A stretch of 37,317 bases of DNA from Fimbriimonas ginsengisoli (GCA_016179045.1 JACOSL010000029.1:1-37317), one strand, 5' to 3'; shown: positions 22,608 through 31,288, counted from the stretch's first letter. Notes: generated by a model from the sequence alone, not told the origin. Translations and numbers: made by a program.

Positions 22608-24059
22608 CTATGGCAGCTGGTTGTGGAAGTTGAAGTAGAGTTCAGCCTTGGCGAGCACGGCTTGACCGACCTGGCGCCCGAGCGCTTGCCCCTCGAGGTT
22701 GGCGGCCATGTAGTGGATGCCGCCAAAGAGCCTGGACATGCCCGCCTGCTCGGCGGCGTCAGTGAACGTGGGCCACGACAGCAGCACGTCTACTGAAGGC
22801 GCGCCCGCGTCGTAGGTGATCGCTCCGGCGGGCACGAGCAGCGATCCGCCGAACGCGTCGCTGCCCGTAAAGCCCTTCAGCACCTCGGCCGCCGCCGCGC
22901 TGAATGTGCTGTGTCCGGACACGTGCTCCGGAAACGGCGGCGTGATGAACGAGAGGGGTTGGTACGGCCGCCAGTTCTCGCCCAGCATCGGCACCGTGCC
23001 CACTCCCGAGCCGCCCCATCCCAGAATGACTTGGCCCACAAACAGGTCGTGAACTGCGGTCCATGGCCTACTGCTGTCGTAGGCGCGCTTGGAATCCCAG
23101 CAGGTAATGCCGGCGTCCATCAGGGCGTTACCGACGAGGAAGAACATCTTCACGTCCTTGTCCACGCTGAAATGGTCGCGTTGGGAGACGTATTCCGCGA
23201 TCTGTAACCAGAAGCCAGGCGGCGTCACCGTTCCGGGACCACCGGCCCACGTTTCGGCAATCACCTTGGTTAGGTCGGTGAGGTTCGCGGTGAAATTCAT
23301 CACGTCGGCTAGTTCGCTCAGCATCCCGGGCGAGCCATACGCCAGGGGCGCCGGTGGGCGCAAGGCATCCCCCGACGGGAGCGAGAAAGTCTGGACCAGG
23401 CCCCACTGCGGCGTCAGGTATTTCGGAGTCACGGCTTGAGGCGTGCCTGGATTGAAGGTGATGGGCTGCCACCGCGAGGGATCGACGATCGTGGTCGCGG
23501 TGTTCACGGGCACATAGCCGGTGTAGTCGCTGTAGGCTCCCGCATGGAGGTCTCCAAGCTGGTTCGAACCATCCGCATGGCGCGCGGCCAACTCCCACGC
23601 CGCCGCCTGGTTCCCGATTCCCGCCGGCGTGGTGACGTCGGTGGATGAGCTAGGCGGAAGCCCTAAGGAGGCGAGCCGGGCATCGAAGAGCGCCGTCTGG
23701 CTTGGGAAAAGGTCGACCAGGGCGTCGTACGCCGCGTAGGAGATCGTCGCCGCCTTGTTGTCATCGGTGCGCTCGGCTCGCGGACGGTGCAGGTCGGAGG
23801 CCCAGTAGACGCCCACCGCGTGCTTGTCGTACGCGGCCCAAGCATCGAACTCGGCGGTCTGAACGATCGCGATGGCGCGCGAGGTCACGGTGGGGCCGGA
23901 CTTGGTCGCCGCCACCGCCTCAAGCATCGTGTCGGCCCACTGGGTTACGACATTGGTGCCGCTGCGCGGGGCGGCTGGCGCCTGTGCCGACGGGATCAGC
24001 AGCAGTGTCAGGATCGGCGCCGAAAGCCACCATCGGCGGTTGGATGGGACGTGCGTCAT
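22608..24059 (-). CDS. Vanadium-dependent haloperoxidase / PAP2-superfamily protein (secreted)
   Basis: 483-aa exported protein with signal peptide (WWLSAPILTLLLIPSAQA). The vanadate/phosphate-binding triad is intact: K324-x6-R331-P332 (DSKRAYDSSRP), SGH at 381-383 (EHVSGHSTF), and SR-x5-H at 442-449 (SRLFGGIH). The long N-terminal all-helical part is typical of bacterial VHPO-like proteins. Both halide oxidation (with H2O2) and acid phosphatase activity are possible; the metal and substrate are not decided by sequence. GAGGA about 10 bp and GATAAC 4 bp before the ATG are its closest initiation signals. Confidence 0.88.
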   Translation of the reverse strand: MTHVPSNRRWWLSAPILTLLLIPSAQAPAAPRSGTNVVTQWADTMLEAVAATKSGPTVTSRAIAIVQTAEFDAWAAYDKHAVGVYWASDLHRPRAERTDDNKAATISYAAYDALVDLFPSQTALFDARLASLGLPPSSSTDVTTPAGIGNQAAAWELAARHADGSNQLGDLHAGAYSDYTGYVPVNTATTIVDPSRWQPITFNPGTPQAVTPKYLTPQWGLVQTFSLPSGDALRPPAPLAYGSPGMLSELADVMNFTANLTDLTKVIAETWAGGPGTVTPPGFWLQIAEYVSQRDHFSVDKDVKMFFLVGNALMDAGITCWDSKRAYDSSRPWTAVHDLFVGQVILGWGGSGVGTVPMLGENWRPYQPLSFITPPFPEHVSGHSTFSAAAAEVLKGFTGSDAFGGSLLVPAGAITYDAGAPSVDVLLSWPTFTDAAEQAGMSRLFGGIHYMAANLEGQALGRQVGQAVLAKAELYFNFHNQLP

Positions 24060-24228
24060 GCGGGTTATCCTCGCTTCCGTCGGGCGGGTGGATGGGCGCG
24101 CCGCCCAGACCCGGAACGGTTGCCCTCATCGTACAAGCAATTGACCTTGTTGGGGCCCGGCGTATTTGCCGGATAACGTCAAGCGCTTCTAAGCCACGCT
24201 GCTTCCGCCCATGGGGTCCGTGGCAATC

Positions 24229-24272
24229 GTCCGACAATCGTTCGACCACCTTTCGACCATTGTTCGACCCCC
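24229..24272 (+). repeat. 11-bp unit array upstream of tRNA-Gln
   Basis: Four consecutive units GTCCGACAATC, GTTCGACCACC, TTTCGACCATT and GTTCGACCCCC. The sequence and period match the array at 1313-1471, in the same orientation as its kinase-facing block. The last unit ends 3 bp before GGTAAAGT, the -10 candidate of the tRNA gene. Confidence 0.85.
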
Positions 24273-24275
24273 GGG

Positions 24276-24281
24276 TAAAGT
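24276..24281 (+). promoter_or_regulatory. -10 element of tRNA-Gln
   Basis: GG-TAAAGT lies 3 bp after the terminal 11-bp unit and 20 bp before the mature tRNA 5' end. It parallels GG-TATAAC at the kinase gene and GG-TACACT at glyQ. Confidence 0.5.
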
Positions 24282-24301
24282 AGCCTTCGCTTTCGACGCG
24301 C

Positions 24302-24375
24302 TGCCCGCTCGTCTAAAGGCAGGACGGCAGGTTCTGGCCCTGTTAATCGAGGTTCGAATCCTTGGCGGGCAGCCA
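24302..24375 (+). tRNA. tRNA-Gln (anticodon CTG)
   Basis: Full cloverleaf: acceptor TGCCCGC pairs with GCGGGCA, discriminator G, encoded CCA at 24373-24375. D-stem GTCT pairs with GGAC (one G-U), A14 and GG18-19 are present. The anticodon stem GCAGG pairs with CCTGT around loop TTCTGGC, anticodon CTG. The T-arm has TTCGAAT with a 5-bp stem. The U1-A72 pair and G73 are glutamine identity elements. The gene sits directly after the 11-bp array. Confidence 0.97.
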
Positions 24376-24407
24376 ACTACCCTCGTCGCCTCTTCGCCCA
24401 GTTGACG

Positions 24408-24413
24408 TAATAT
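24408..24413 (+). promoter_or_regulatory. -10 element of the DUF433-DUF5615 pair
   Basis: TAATAT ends 5 bp before the ATG at 24419, immediately preceded by TTGACG. Another instance of the leaderless arrangement. Confidence 0.5.
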
Positions 24414-24418
24414 GGGAC

Positions 24419-24640
24419 ATGGACTATACGAGCCGCATCGTGGTTGACCGCGAAGTGCGCTTCGGCAAGCCGATCGTTAAGGGAACTCGCATCTGCGTCG
24501 CCGATGTCCTCGGGTTCCTGGCAGCCGGAGACACAGAAGCTGGCATCGTTGCCGAGTTTCCCCAGTTGACGATCGAGGATGTGCGGGCCTGTTTGGCCTT
24601 CGCCGCCGATCGTGAGCGTTACACCCGCATCGCCGGATGA
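24419..24640 (+). CDS. DUF433-family antitoxin
   Basis: 73-aa protein with the DUF433 pattern: RIVVDREVRFGKPIVKGTRICVADVLGFLAAGDTEAGIVAEFPQLTIEDVRACLAFAAD. The GKP-vKGTRI-V turn and FP-LT-EDV helix form the winged-helix-like DNA-binding fold. In VapB45-type modules it neutralises a DUF5615 PIN-like nuclease, and here that gene follows with a 4-bp overlap (ATGA). An in-frame upstream start at 24362 is rejected because it lies inside the tRNA gene. Confidence 0.9.
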   Translation: MDYTSRIVVDREVRFGKPIVKGTRICVADVLGFLAAGDTEAGIVAEFPQLTIEDVRACLAFAADRERYTRIAG

Positions 24641-25290
24641 TTGGCTTGCTCCTGAACGAGAACCTTCCGATTCGTTTAACGGTTGCCCTGCGTCAGGCGG
24701 GCATCGAGGCGAAACATGTGAGCGACCTGGGCCTCAACGGCTGCGCCGACCTCAAGGTTTGGAGCCAGTCGATCCAGGAGAGATTGGCGGTTATCACTAA
24801 GGATTCGGATTACCTTGACCTCGTGCCCGCTAGCGGCGAAGGACAAGTCGTTCTCGTGACGGTTGGCAATTTGCGCCTAAACGAGCTCATAGACCATGTC
24901 GTCGCCAAAGCGGAGTTAATCGCCGCATTTCTGAGACTCAGATTCCAGAGTGCTCGTGCTTTAGGCAGCCAGACGAGACTCGCCCCAATGATCACCTTGC
25001 GCGTCGTGGAGATCGGTCTTGGCGAACTGCCCGCCTACGCCTCGGTGAGCACCTGCTTCCAAATCACTTCGCGGATTTCCCTCGGTGCGTTGCGTTCCTC
25101 CGGCGGCAATGAACTGAGAGAAGAGCCCATCGAACCCAGCTGGAAGGACTACGACGCGCTCGAACCGGTGACTTCCCTGCCCTCGCGCTGGAACCTGGCG
25201 CATTGGGGCATCTTTGCCGCGTTCGACGATGACACGCGCCTGGGCGGGGCGATCGTTGCGCGCGATACGCAGGGGCTGGAATTTACTTGA
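24637..25290 (+). CDS. DUF5615 PIN-like toxin, reading in frame into a GNAT N-terminal region
   Basis: Residues 1 to about 110 form a DUF5615/Mut7-C-like nuclease domain: LLLNENLPIRLTVALRQAG, HVSDLGLNGCADLKVW, RLAVITKDSDYLDL. The usual first acidic D of LLxDENLP is N here, although Glu and the later Asp pair remain. No stop codon separates it from MITLRVVEI at 24988, where the GNAT protein begins, so the open frame runs to 25290. Either the toxin lost its stop, or this is an artefact of the same region that carries a frameshift. Partner of the DUF433 antitoxin. Confidence 0.75.
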   Translation: MIGLLLNENLPIRLTVALRQAGIEAKHVSDLGLNGCADLKVWSQSIQERLAVITKDSDYLDLVPASGEGQVVLVTVGNLRLNELIDHVVAKAELIAAFLRLRFQSARALGSQTRLAPMITLRVVEIGLGELPAYASVSTCFQITSRISLGALRSSGGNELREEPIEPSWKDYDALEPVTSLPSRWNLAHWGIFAAFDDDTRLGGAIVARDTQGLEFT

Positions 25291-25552
25291 AGGCCGAAGC
25301 GACCTGGCCCTGCTCTACGACCTTCGTGTCGATCCGCCCCACCGCGGCATGGGCGTCGGCCGGATCTTGGTTCTTCACGCGATCGAATGGAGCCGCAGGC
25401 ATGGGTCCGCCGAGATGAGGGTGGAGACTCAAGACACCAACGTCGCCGCCTGCCGCCTCTACCGCGCGATGGGCCTTAGCCTGCACTCGATCGACGAGCA
25501 CGGCTACGAAGGCCTCGCCGAGGCCAAGCTCATCTTCGAACTGGCCCTTTGA
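24988..25552 (+). pseudogene. GNAT acetyltransferase, frameshifted
   Basis: The first part (MITLRVVEIGLGELPAYASV to RDTQG) and the second part (LEGRSDLALLYDLRVDPPHRGMGVGRILVLHAIEWS...LYRAMGLSL) form one contiguous GNAT protein when one G is removed from the GGGG run at 25272-25275. As read, the first frame stops at 25290. The second frame holds acetyl-CoA motif A (RGMGVGR). It resembles streptothricin-acetyltransferase-like GNATs. Either a true pseudogene or a homopolymer error. Confidence 0.8.
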
Positions 25553-25642
25553 CGCTACGACCTCTAACTTCCGGAAGGATTGAACGCCCGGCCCTCCGCC
25601 CGGCACTCACCGGTGGCGGCAATGCCGCCGAGGAGCAGCGTC

Positions 25643-26653
25643 ATGTTCAAACTCACCCCATTCGCCGCTATCGCGCTCTGCGCCCTGGCAGGCGCACAGG
25701 CCGGGAGAAGCGCCCACCCGAAGCCCCAGCCCGTCGCCCAAAAGCTCACCCTCGGAACTCCCGTGCAGATCGGCACGCTCGCCATCGTGCCCATCGTCTC
25801 AACCGTCCCCCTCGCCCGCGAGAAGTATCGAACCCTCGCGGAGGCGACCAAGCTCGGCCTCGTCGAGATCGTCGAACTGCCCGGCGGCCAGGAAGTGAAC
25901 TCGCTTGAGGTTCGCAACAAAGGCGATTTGCCGCTGTTGCTCTTCGCGGGCGAACTTCTGCTTGGTGGCAAGCAAGACCGCATCGTGGGCAAGGATTCGA
26001 TAGTTCCCGCCAAGGGCCGGCGCGACGTGCCCGTGTTCTGCGTCGAGCATGGCCGGTGGAGCGGGAGCACGAACTTCCGCGGGGGCGACACATTCGTTCC
26101 CAGCGCGGTGCGCCAAGCGGCGGTCCAAGGCGGACGCCAGGACCAGGTGTGGGACCGAGTGGCCAAGGCCAATGCGGATGTGGGCGTCGCGCCCTCTACC
26201 GGCACCTTCCGAGCCACGGTTGATAGTCCCAAGGTGAGAGGAGCAGCCGACCACCTCATGGCGCTGGTCAACGCAAGGTTCAAGCCCACGGCCGGCACGG
26301 TCGGTGTCATCTGCTGGATGAACGGCAGGATCCACTCCGCCGACCTGTTCGCGAACGGCGGCTTGTTCTCGGCCAGCCGCGCCAAGCTGTTCCGCAGCTA
26401 CGCGCTCGACGTGCAGCTTCTGAGCAGCCCCAAGGCCACGCCGGTTGATGCGCGGGCGTGCAAGGCGTTTCTTGCCGCGATCGTCGCCGCCAAGCGTGGG
26501 GCGATGGAAGGCGATGCCTTTGGCCACGGCGTAAGGCTGATGGACAAGGCCGTCGCGGGTTACGAATCCGGCGGCGCCAAATTTCGAAGGCCCTTCGACG
26601 CGGGCGGCGCCTCCGCCGGCTTCGCCCACGGGACGTACACGCCGGGCAAGTAG
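25643..26653 (+). CDS. Secreted ARPP-1 (DUF6569) domain protein
   Basis: 336-aa exported protein: signal peptide FKLTPFAAIALCALAGAQAG, then the ARPP-1 pattern LGTPVQIGTLAIVPI...LAEATKLGLVEIVELPGGQEVNSLEVRNKGDLPLLLFAGELLLGGKQDRIVGKDSIVPAKGRRDVPVFCVEHGRW. These domains are known from comparative genomics to occur with ARG/rhodanese-phosphatase systems; the biochemical role is unknown. The ATG at 25643 follows GAGGAG (25630-25635), and a GGCGGC-AAT-GCCGCC hairpin lies directly upstream of this site, which could limit ribosome access. Confidence 0.85.
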   Translation: MFKLTPFAAIALCALAGAQAGRSAHPKPQPVAQKLTLGTPVQIGTLAIVPIVSTVPLAREKYRTLAEATKLGLVEIVELPGGQEVNSLEVRNKGDLPLLLFAGELLLGGKQDRIVGKDSIVPAKGRRDVPVFCVEHGRWSGSTNFRGGDTFVPSAVRQAAVQGGRQDQVWDRVAKANADVGVAPSTGTFRATVDSPKVRGAADHLMALVNARFKPTAGTVGVICWMNGRIHSADLFANGGLFSASRAKLFRSYALDVQLLSSPKATPVDARACKAFLAAIVAAKRGAMEGDAFGHGVRLMDKAVAGYESGGAKFRRPFDAGGASAGFAHGTYTPGK

Positions 26654-26661
26654 CGACCTAA

Positions 26662-26694
26662 GGGGCCTGGCCGCGCAAACCGCGGCCAGGCCCC
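26662..26694. terminator. Strong hairpin between convergent genes
   Basis: Perfect 14-bp stem GGGGCCTGGCCGCG/CGCGGCCAGGCCCC with loop CAAAC. No T tract follows on either strand, so it could act as a bidirectional terminator or mRNA-stabilising 3' structure between the ARPP-1 gene and the aminotransferase. Confidence 0.7.
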
Positions 26695-26749
26695 AACAGC
26701 ATGCACGGGTCATCCGCAATCCAAGGGACCAGCAACGCTCTTCAGACTG

Positions 26750-27867
26750 TCAGGCGGCGGCAAGGCCCTTTCCCACCGCTTCCAGAATTCGCTCGTTGTC
26801 CGCAGCAGATTTGATCGCGATACGGACGAAGCGCTCACCCAATTGCCGACCCATCGAGCCGCAGTCGCGTATGGCGACGCCATGCGCAGCCGTACGTCGG
26901 CACAGTTCCGACGCATTCAAATCGGGGGTTACGACCTCCACGAGCACAAAGTTGGCGGAGCCAGGATAGACCGCGAGCCCCGGCAGGAGGTCAAGGCGAG
27001 CCGCAAGATCCGCTCTCAAACCATCCGTCTTCCGTGCCCGACGCTTGTAGTAATCCTCGTCGAGCAGGGCCTCCGTGGCTGCCACGTGGGCGATCAAGCT
27101 GACGGGCCAGGGCGCGCCAGCCTGTCGGATCGAGCGCATGAGGGACGGTGGTCCGGCCGCATAACCCGCTCGCAGCCCGCTGAGAATGTAGAACTTCGAA
27201 AGGCTCTTGAGGACGATTAGGTTGTCCAACTGGTTCAAATAAGTCTCAAGGCTGCAGGGCTCGGCGAGAAAGTCGACGTAGGTCTCATCGACGACCACCA
27301 GCGTGTCGGGACCGAGTTCGCCAATGAGCGGCAGCAATTCATCGCGGGGGATCACCTGCCCGGTCGGGTCATTGGGGTTGACGAGAACCAGAAGGCTCGC
27401 GCCGCGGGCGAGACTGGCTAGGCGATCGAGCGGAATTCGGAATGCTTGCTCCATGTGCAACTCCAGACGTTGCACCATTAGGCCGAGCCTAGCCTCCAGG
27501 ATGTGCACATATTGGCCGTACATTGGATCGAGAACGACCACTCGCGAGGCTGGCGGCGCGATGAGTGGAAACATCTGAAACATAAGATGCGATGACCCCG
27601 CGCCCACGGCAAGGCGATCCTCCGGGATACCGCGGACTCGTGAGATCGTCCGTATCAGGCCGCGAGCGCTGGTCGGGGGCTCGACCGACAGACCCACGCC
27701 AGATGCTCTTGCAGGGCCGCGAGCACGTTGGGGGATGGTTCGTACCAGGCATCGAGCACGTCGGCATTGACAGCCTTTCGGTAGACTCCCAGGCCCTCGC
27801 CCGTCGTCTCGATCCGGTCAAATGTCTCGCCGCCATGAATCGCCCCCGAGATCTCCTTCATTACCAT
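26750..27867 (-). pseudogene. PLP-dependent aminotransferase (HisC-like), frameshifted
   Basis: The N-terminal frame (start ATG 27867; MKEISGAIHGGETFDRIE...NADVLDAWYEPSPNVLAALQEHLAW) runs out of frame at the G5 run 27675-27679. The rest continues in the other frame as PPTSARGLIRTISRVRGIPEDRLAVGAGSSHLMF. Adding one base restores HLAWVCRSSPPTSARGLIRTI. Class I/II features are intact: NPNDPTGQ, VVDETYVDF, and PLP-lysine in LKSLSKFYILSGLRAGY. The family includes histidinol-phosphate and CobD-like aminotransferases. A sequencing or assembly error is as likely as inactivation. Confidence 0.82.
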
Positions 27868-27876
27868 CAGGGCTTT

Positions 27877-27882
27877 AGTATG
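27877..27882 (-). promoter_or_regulatory. -10 element of the aminotransferase gene
   Basis: Minus-strand CATACT ends 9 bp before the ATG at 27867. The divergent glycosyltransferase uses the same 109-bp gap. Confidence 0.45.
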
Positions 27883-27976
27883 CGCCGATCCGGCGAACCA
27901 CGAAGTCGTAAGAAGAAGTGTCCGCGAAATCCGTCCTCTTCCCAGGCCTGGCAAAACTGAATATCGGAGGGGATCA

Positions 27977-30292
27977 TTGCGAAACTTTCGCCTCTCGAAG
28001 AAGATCAAGCGCGTCGCGCTTGTGGGAAGTTATGTGCCGCGCCAATGCGGGATCGCGAGCTTTACCGCCGACCTGCGCACCGCGCTCGCCGACGAGGATC
28101 GCGAGCTCGACCTGCCGGTGGTGGCGCTGAACGACCGCGACGCCGGGTATGACTACCCACCCGAGGTGCGGTTTCAAATTGCCCAGCACGACATCGAAAG
28201 CTACCGCCTAGCGGCGGATTTCATCAACACTTGCGCGCCCGACATCGTTTGCGTCCAGCATGAGTTCGGCCTGTACGGCGGCCCCGGCGGCGATCACCTC
28301 GTTGCCTTCCTAAACGACCTCCGCATGCCGGCGGTGACCGTGCTCCACACGGTACTCAAAAATCCGAGCCGTGAGCAGCAGGCTGCTCTCGATCGCATCA
28401 TTCAGCTCTCGTCGCGCCTCGTGGTCATGAGCCGAAAGGCGGCCGACATCCTCGTCGAATCGGGCGCGGTTGATGAATCGCACATCGAGCTCACCCATCA
28501 CGGTGTGCCCAGTTTCGTAACCAATGGCGCGGCTCATGATGAAGGTCAGCTTGACGCTCTCCGCAAGCGAATCCTTCTCAGCGTCGGATTGCTCTCGCCC
28601 GACAAGGGTATCGAGAACGTGCTCCATGCGATGCCCCGAATTTTGGCCCAGGTGCCCGACACGGTCTACCTTGTAGTCGGCGCAACCCATCCCCACGTGC
28701 TTGAACGCGAGGGCGAGGCCTATCGTGAGAGCCTCGGGGCCCTCGCAGTAAAACTTGGCATCGAGGACAGTGTCATCTTCCACAACCGATTCGTCGACTC
28801 GGAGGAGTTGGGCCGGACTCTCGCCTTGGCCGACATCTGCCTCACGCCTTACCTAAAGGAGGAGCAGGTCACCTCGGGGGTGCTCGCCTACGCGGTCGGC
28901 GCGGGCAAGGCAGTGATCTCGACCCCGTTCTGGCACGCTCAAGAGGTGCTTGGCGAGGGACGAGGCGTGTTGGTGCCTTTTGCCGATCCGGCCGCGATCG
29001 CATCGGCCGCAGTCGAGCTGCTCGCCGACGACTACCACCGCCACGCGATCCAGGGGCGAGCACTTGCACTCGGTCGCGAGATGGCGTGGCCCTCGGTCGC
29101 CTTGCGATACATGGCCCTCTTCGAGGATGTCATAGCCGACCATGAGGGTTGGTTGCGCCTCGCAGCCTCGTCCGTCTCGTCGCAGCTTGTCCAAGAGGGT
29201 GACGAGGCCCGACTGGCGCCGCCGCTCAACTTGGCCCATTTACGCAGGATGACCGACGACGTAGGGCTGATCCAGCACGCCACTTACGTTGTGCCCAACT
29301 ATTCGGAGGGCTATTGTCTTGACGACAACGCCCGGGCACTACTCTTGACGACGCAGCTTTGCCAATCCGGACGGGCTTGCCCCGACGAGGTGGCCGAACT
29401 GGCGACCAGATATCTCGCCTTCGTCCAGTACGCGTTCAATGGCAAGAACGGTCGCTTTCGCAATTTTCTCGGTTTTGACCGAAAATGGCTAGAGGATCAG
29501 GGCTCGGACGACAGCCACGGGCGCGCCTTATGGGCTCTGGGCGCGACGGCGGCGCGCCACCCAGACTTCGGCATTCGAGCGCTCAGCGCCGAGTTGTTTC
29601 AGGCTGGCCTAAGTGCTGCGCGGACATTCAAGGCGCCAAGGTCGCGAGCCTTCGTGGTCCTCGGGCTCACCGAATACCTCCGGGCCCATCCGGATGATGA
29701 AAGCGCTTCCTCGGCTCTCCGCCGACTGGCCGGGGCCATGCACGCGAGCCTCAAGCAGGCCCGCTCGGCGGATTGGGTTTGGTTCCAAGACGAGCTCACG
29801 TACGGCAACGCGCGTCTGCCCCAGGCCCTCCTCCTGGCCGGGCAGACCTTGCGCCGGCCCGAGTTGGAAGCGGACGGTCTCGAGGTGCTTGAGTGGCTCG
29901 TGGGCGTTCAGCAGAGCCCGGAAGGCTGGTTTGAGCCGGTCGGTAACGCGGCGCCCTATCGGCGCGGGGGTGAAAAGCCCCGCTACGACTTGCAGCCGAT
30001 CGAGGCGACGGACACCGTGTCTGCATACCTCGGTGCCTGGCGACTGACCGGCGATCCAATCTGGAGCCGCCGCGCTCGGCACGCCTTCGATTGGCTGTTG
30101 GGAAACAACCCGCTCGGCCTGCCTCTCTACGACTCAGTCTCCGGCGGGTGCCGGGACGGCCTGCAGGAGAATGGGCTAAACGAGAATCAGGGCGCCGAAT
30201 CTACTGTCCTGTACCACCTGGCCTGGGCGGAGATGGCGGAAGCGGGATTGGTGGGCCAGCAACGCGAGACGGGAGTGGCTCTCGCCCTCTGA
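27977..30292 (+). CDS. Bifunctional GT4 glycosyltransferase with C-terminal helical (alpha/alpha-barrel-like) domain
   Basis: 771 aa. Residues about 10-385 form a GT-B glycosyltransferase of family GT4: VALVGSYVPRQCGIASFTADL (acceptor Rossmann fold), CVQHEFGLYGGPGGDHL, and the donor domain ILLSVGLLSPDKGIENVLHAM, with LALADICLTPYLKEEQVTSGVLAYAVGAGKAVIST as the nucleotide-sugar-binding E-x7-E region. Residues about 415-760 are all-helical with CLDDNARALLL, DDSHGRALWALG, ATDTVSAYLGAW repeats like the (alpha/alpha)6 part of glycoside-processing enzymes. The TTG start at 27977 follows GGAGGGG. It is followed 6 bp later by a GH130 gene, a pair seen in mannan-related operons. Confidence 0.88.
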   Translation: MRNFRLSKKIKRVALVGSYVPRQCGIASFTADLRTALADEDRELDLPVVALNDRDAGYDYPPEVRFQIAQHDIESYRLAADFINTCAPDIVCVQHEFGLYGGPGGDHLVAFLNDLRMPAVTVLHTVLKNPSREQQAALDRIIQLSSRLVVMSRKAADILVESGAVDESHIELTHHGVPSFVTNGAAHDEGQLDALRKRILLSVGLLSPDKGIENVLHAMPRILAQVPDTVYLVVGATHPHVLEREGEAYRESLGALAVKLGIEDSVIFHNRFVDSEELGRTLALADICLTPYLKEEQVTSGVLAYAVGAGKAVISTPFWHAQEVLGEGRGVLVPFADPAAIASAAVELLADDYHRHAIQGRALALGREMAWPSVALRYMALFEDVIADHEGWLRLAASSVSSQLVQEGDEARLAPPLNLAHLRRMTDDVGLIQHATYVVPNYSEGYCLDDNARALLLTTQLCQSGRACPDEVAELATRYLAFVQYAFNGKNGRFRNFLGFDRKWLEDQGSDDSHGRALWALGATAARHPDFGIRALSAELFQAGLSAARTFKAPRSRAFVVLGLTEYLRAHPDDESASSALRRLAGAMHASLKQARSADWVWFQDELTYGNARLPQALLLAGQTLRRPELEADGLEVLEWLVGVQQSPEGWFEPVGNAAPYRRGGEKPRYDLQPIEATDTVSAYLGAWRLTGDPIWSRRARHAFDWLLGNNPLGLPLYDSVSGGCRDGLQENGLNENQGAESTVLYHLAWAEMAEAGLVGQQRETGVALAL

Positions 30293-30298
30293 GACCCA

Positions 30299-31288
30299 AT
30301 GCACGAGCACTTCACCGCACTCTTCAAGCGTTGCCGAGGTAACCCTATCCTGACCGCCGAGCAGTGGCCCTATCCGGTCCATGCCGTGCTGAATCCCGGA
30401 GCCGCCCTTCTGCCCGACGGCACCACGCTCCTACTCTGCCGCGTCGAGGACCGAAGGGGCATCTCGCACCTGACGGTGGCGCGCTCGCCCAACGGGATCG
30501 ATGCCTGGACTATCGATTCCGCGCCGACTTTCGCGCCCGATCCGGACCATTATCCGGAAGAGATCTGGGGCATAGAGGACCCTCGGATTACCTACATGCC
30601 CGAGTTGGAGCAGTACGCCATCGCCTACACCGCTTACACCAAGAGCGGACCGGGAGTTGCCCTGGCACTAACGCCCGACTTCGTGGACTTCAAGCGGGTC
30701 GGTCTCGTCATGCAGCCGTCGGACAAAGACGCCGCGCTGCTGCCTCACAAGGTGGGGGGCCGATTCGCCCTCATCCATCGCCCTAGCACGGGCACCACCT
30801 CCGACATGTGGATCTCTTACTCGCCCGACTTGCAGAACTGGGGCGGGCACCAACTCTTGCTTCCGGCGAGGCGCGGAGCTTGGTGGGATGCAAACAAGAT
30901 CGGCCTCTCCTGCCCGCCGATCGAAACCGATCGCGGATGGCTGGTTCTCTATCACGGCGTACGCACGACTGCATCGGGTTCCCTATACCGGCTGGGGCTG
31001 GCCCTGCTCGACCTTGAAAATCCGGAGAAGGGGCTTTCTCGGGGCGGTCCCTGGATGTTTGGCCCCGAGCACCCATACGAACTCATGGGAGACGTGCCGA
31101 ACGTGGTGTTCCCTTGCGGCTACACGCTCGCCTCCGATGGCGATACGATCCACCTGTATTACGGGGCTGCCGATACGTGCATCGCCCTGGCCACAGGCAG
31201 CGTGCGAGGTCTGCTGGAGTGGCTCGACGAGAACGGAACCGAATACATCGGTGTGGCCGGGCAACCCGCCGAGCGCGTGCACGCCTAA
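30299..31288 (+). CDS. GH130 glycoside phosphorylase (beta-mannoside-type)
   Basis: 329-aa five-bladed beta-propeller enzyme of GH130, which phosphorolyses beta-mannosides to mannose-1-phosphate (subtypes act on beta-1,4- or beta-1,2-linkages). The catalytic Asp is Asp94 in GIEDPRITY (EDPR motif). NPGAALLPDGTTLLLCRVEDRRG, IHRPSTGTTSDMW and YHGVRTTASGSLYRLGLALLDLENP are family blocks. Start ATG at 30299 is 7 bp after the GT4 stop, so the two are one unit. Its stop overlaps the convergent higA stop. Together with the GT4 enzyme it could act in synthesis and recycling of a beta-mannan or mannosylated polymer. Confidence 0.93.
   Translation: MHEHFTALFKRCRGNPILTAEQWPYPVHAVLNPGAALLPDGTTLLLCRVEDRRGISHLTVARSPNGIDAWTIDSAPTFAPDPDHYPEEIWGIEDPRITYMPELEQYAIAYTAYTKSGPGVALALTPDFVDFKRVGLVMQPSDKDAALLPHKVGGRFALIHRPSTGTTSDMWISYSPDLQNWGGHQLLLPARRGAWWDANKIGLSCPPIETDRGWLVLYHGVRTTASGSLYRLGLALLDLENPEKGLSRGGPWMFGPEHPYELMGDVPNVVFPCGYTLASDGDTIHLYYGAADTCIALATGSVRGLLEWLDENGTEYIGVAGQPAERVHA

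Noticed and set aside
24302-24990. tRNA-Gln as an integration site with adjacent mobile element
   Set aside because: No integrase, no repeated 3' tRNA end and no phage genes nearby; only small toxin-antitoxin genes follow.
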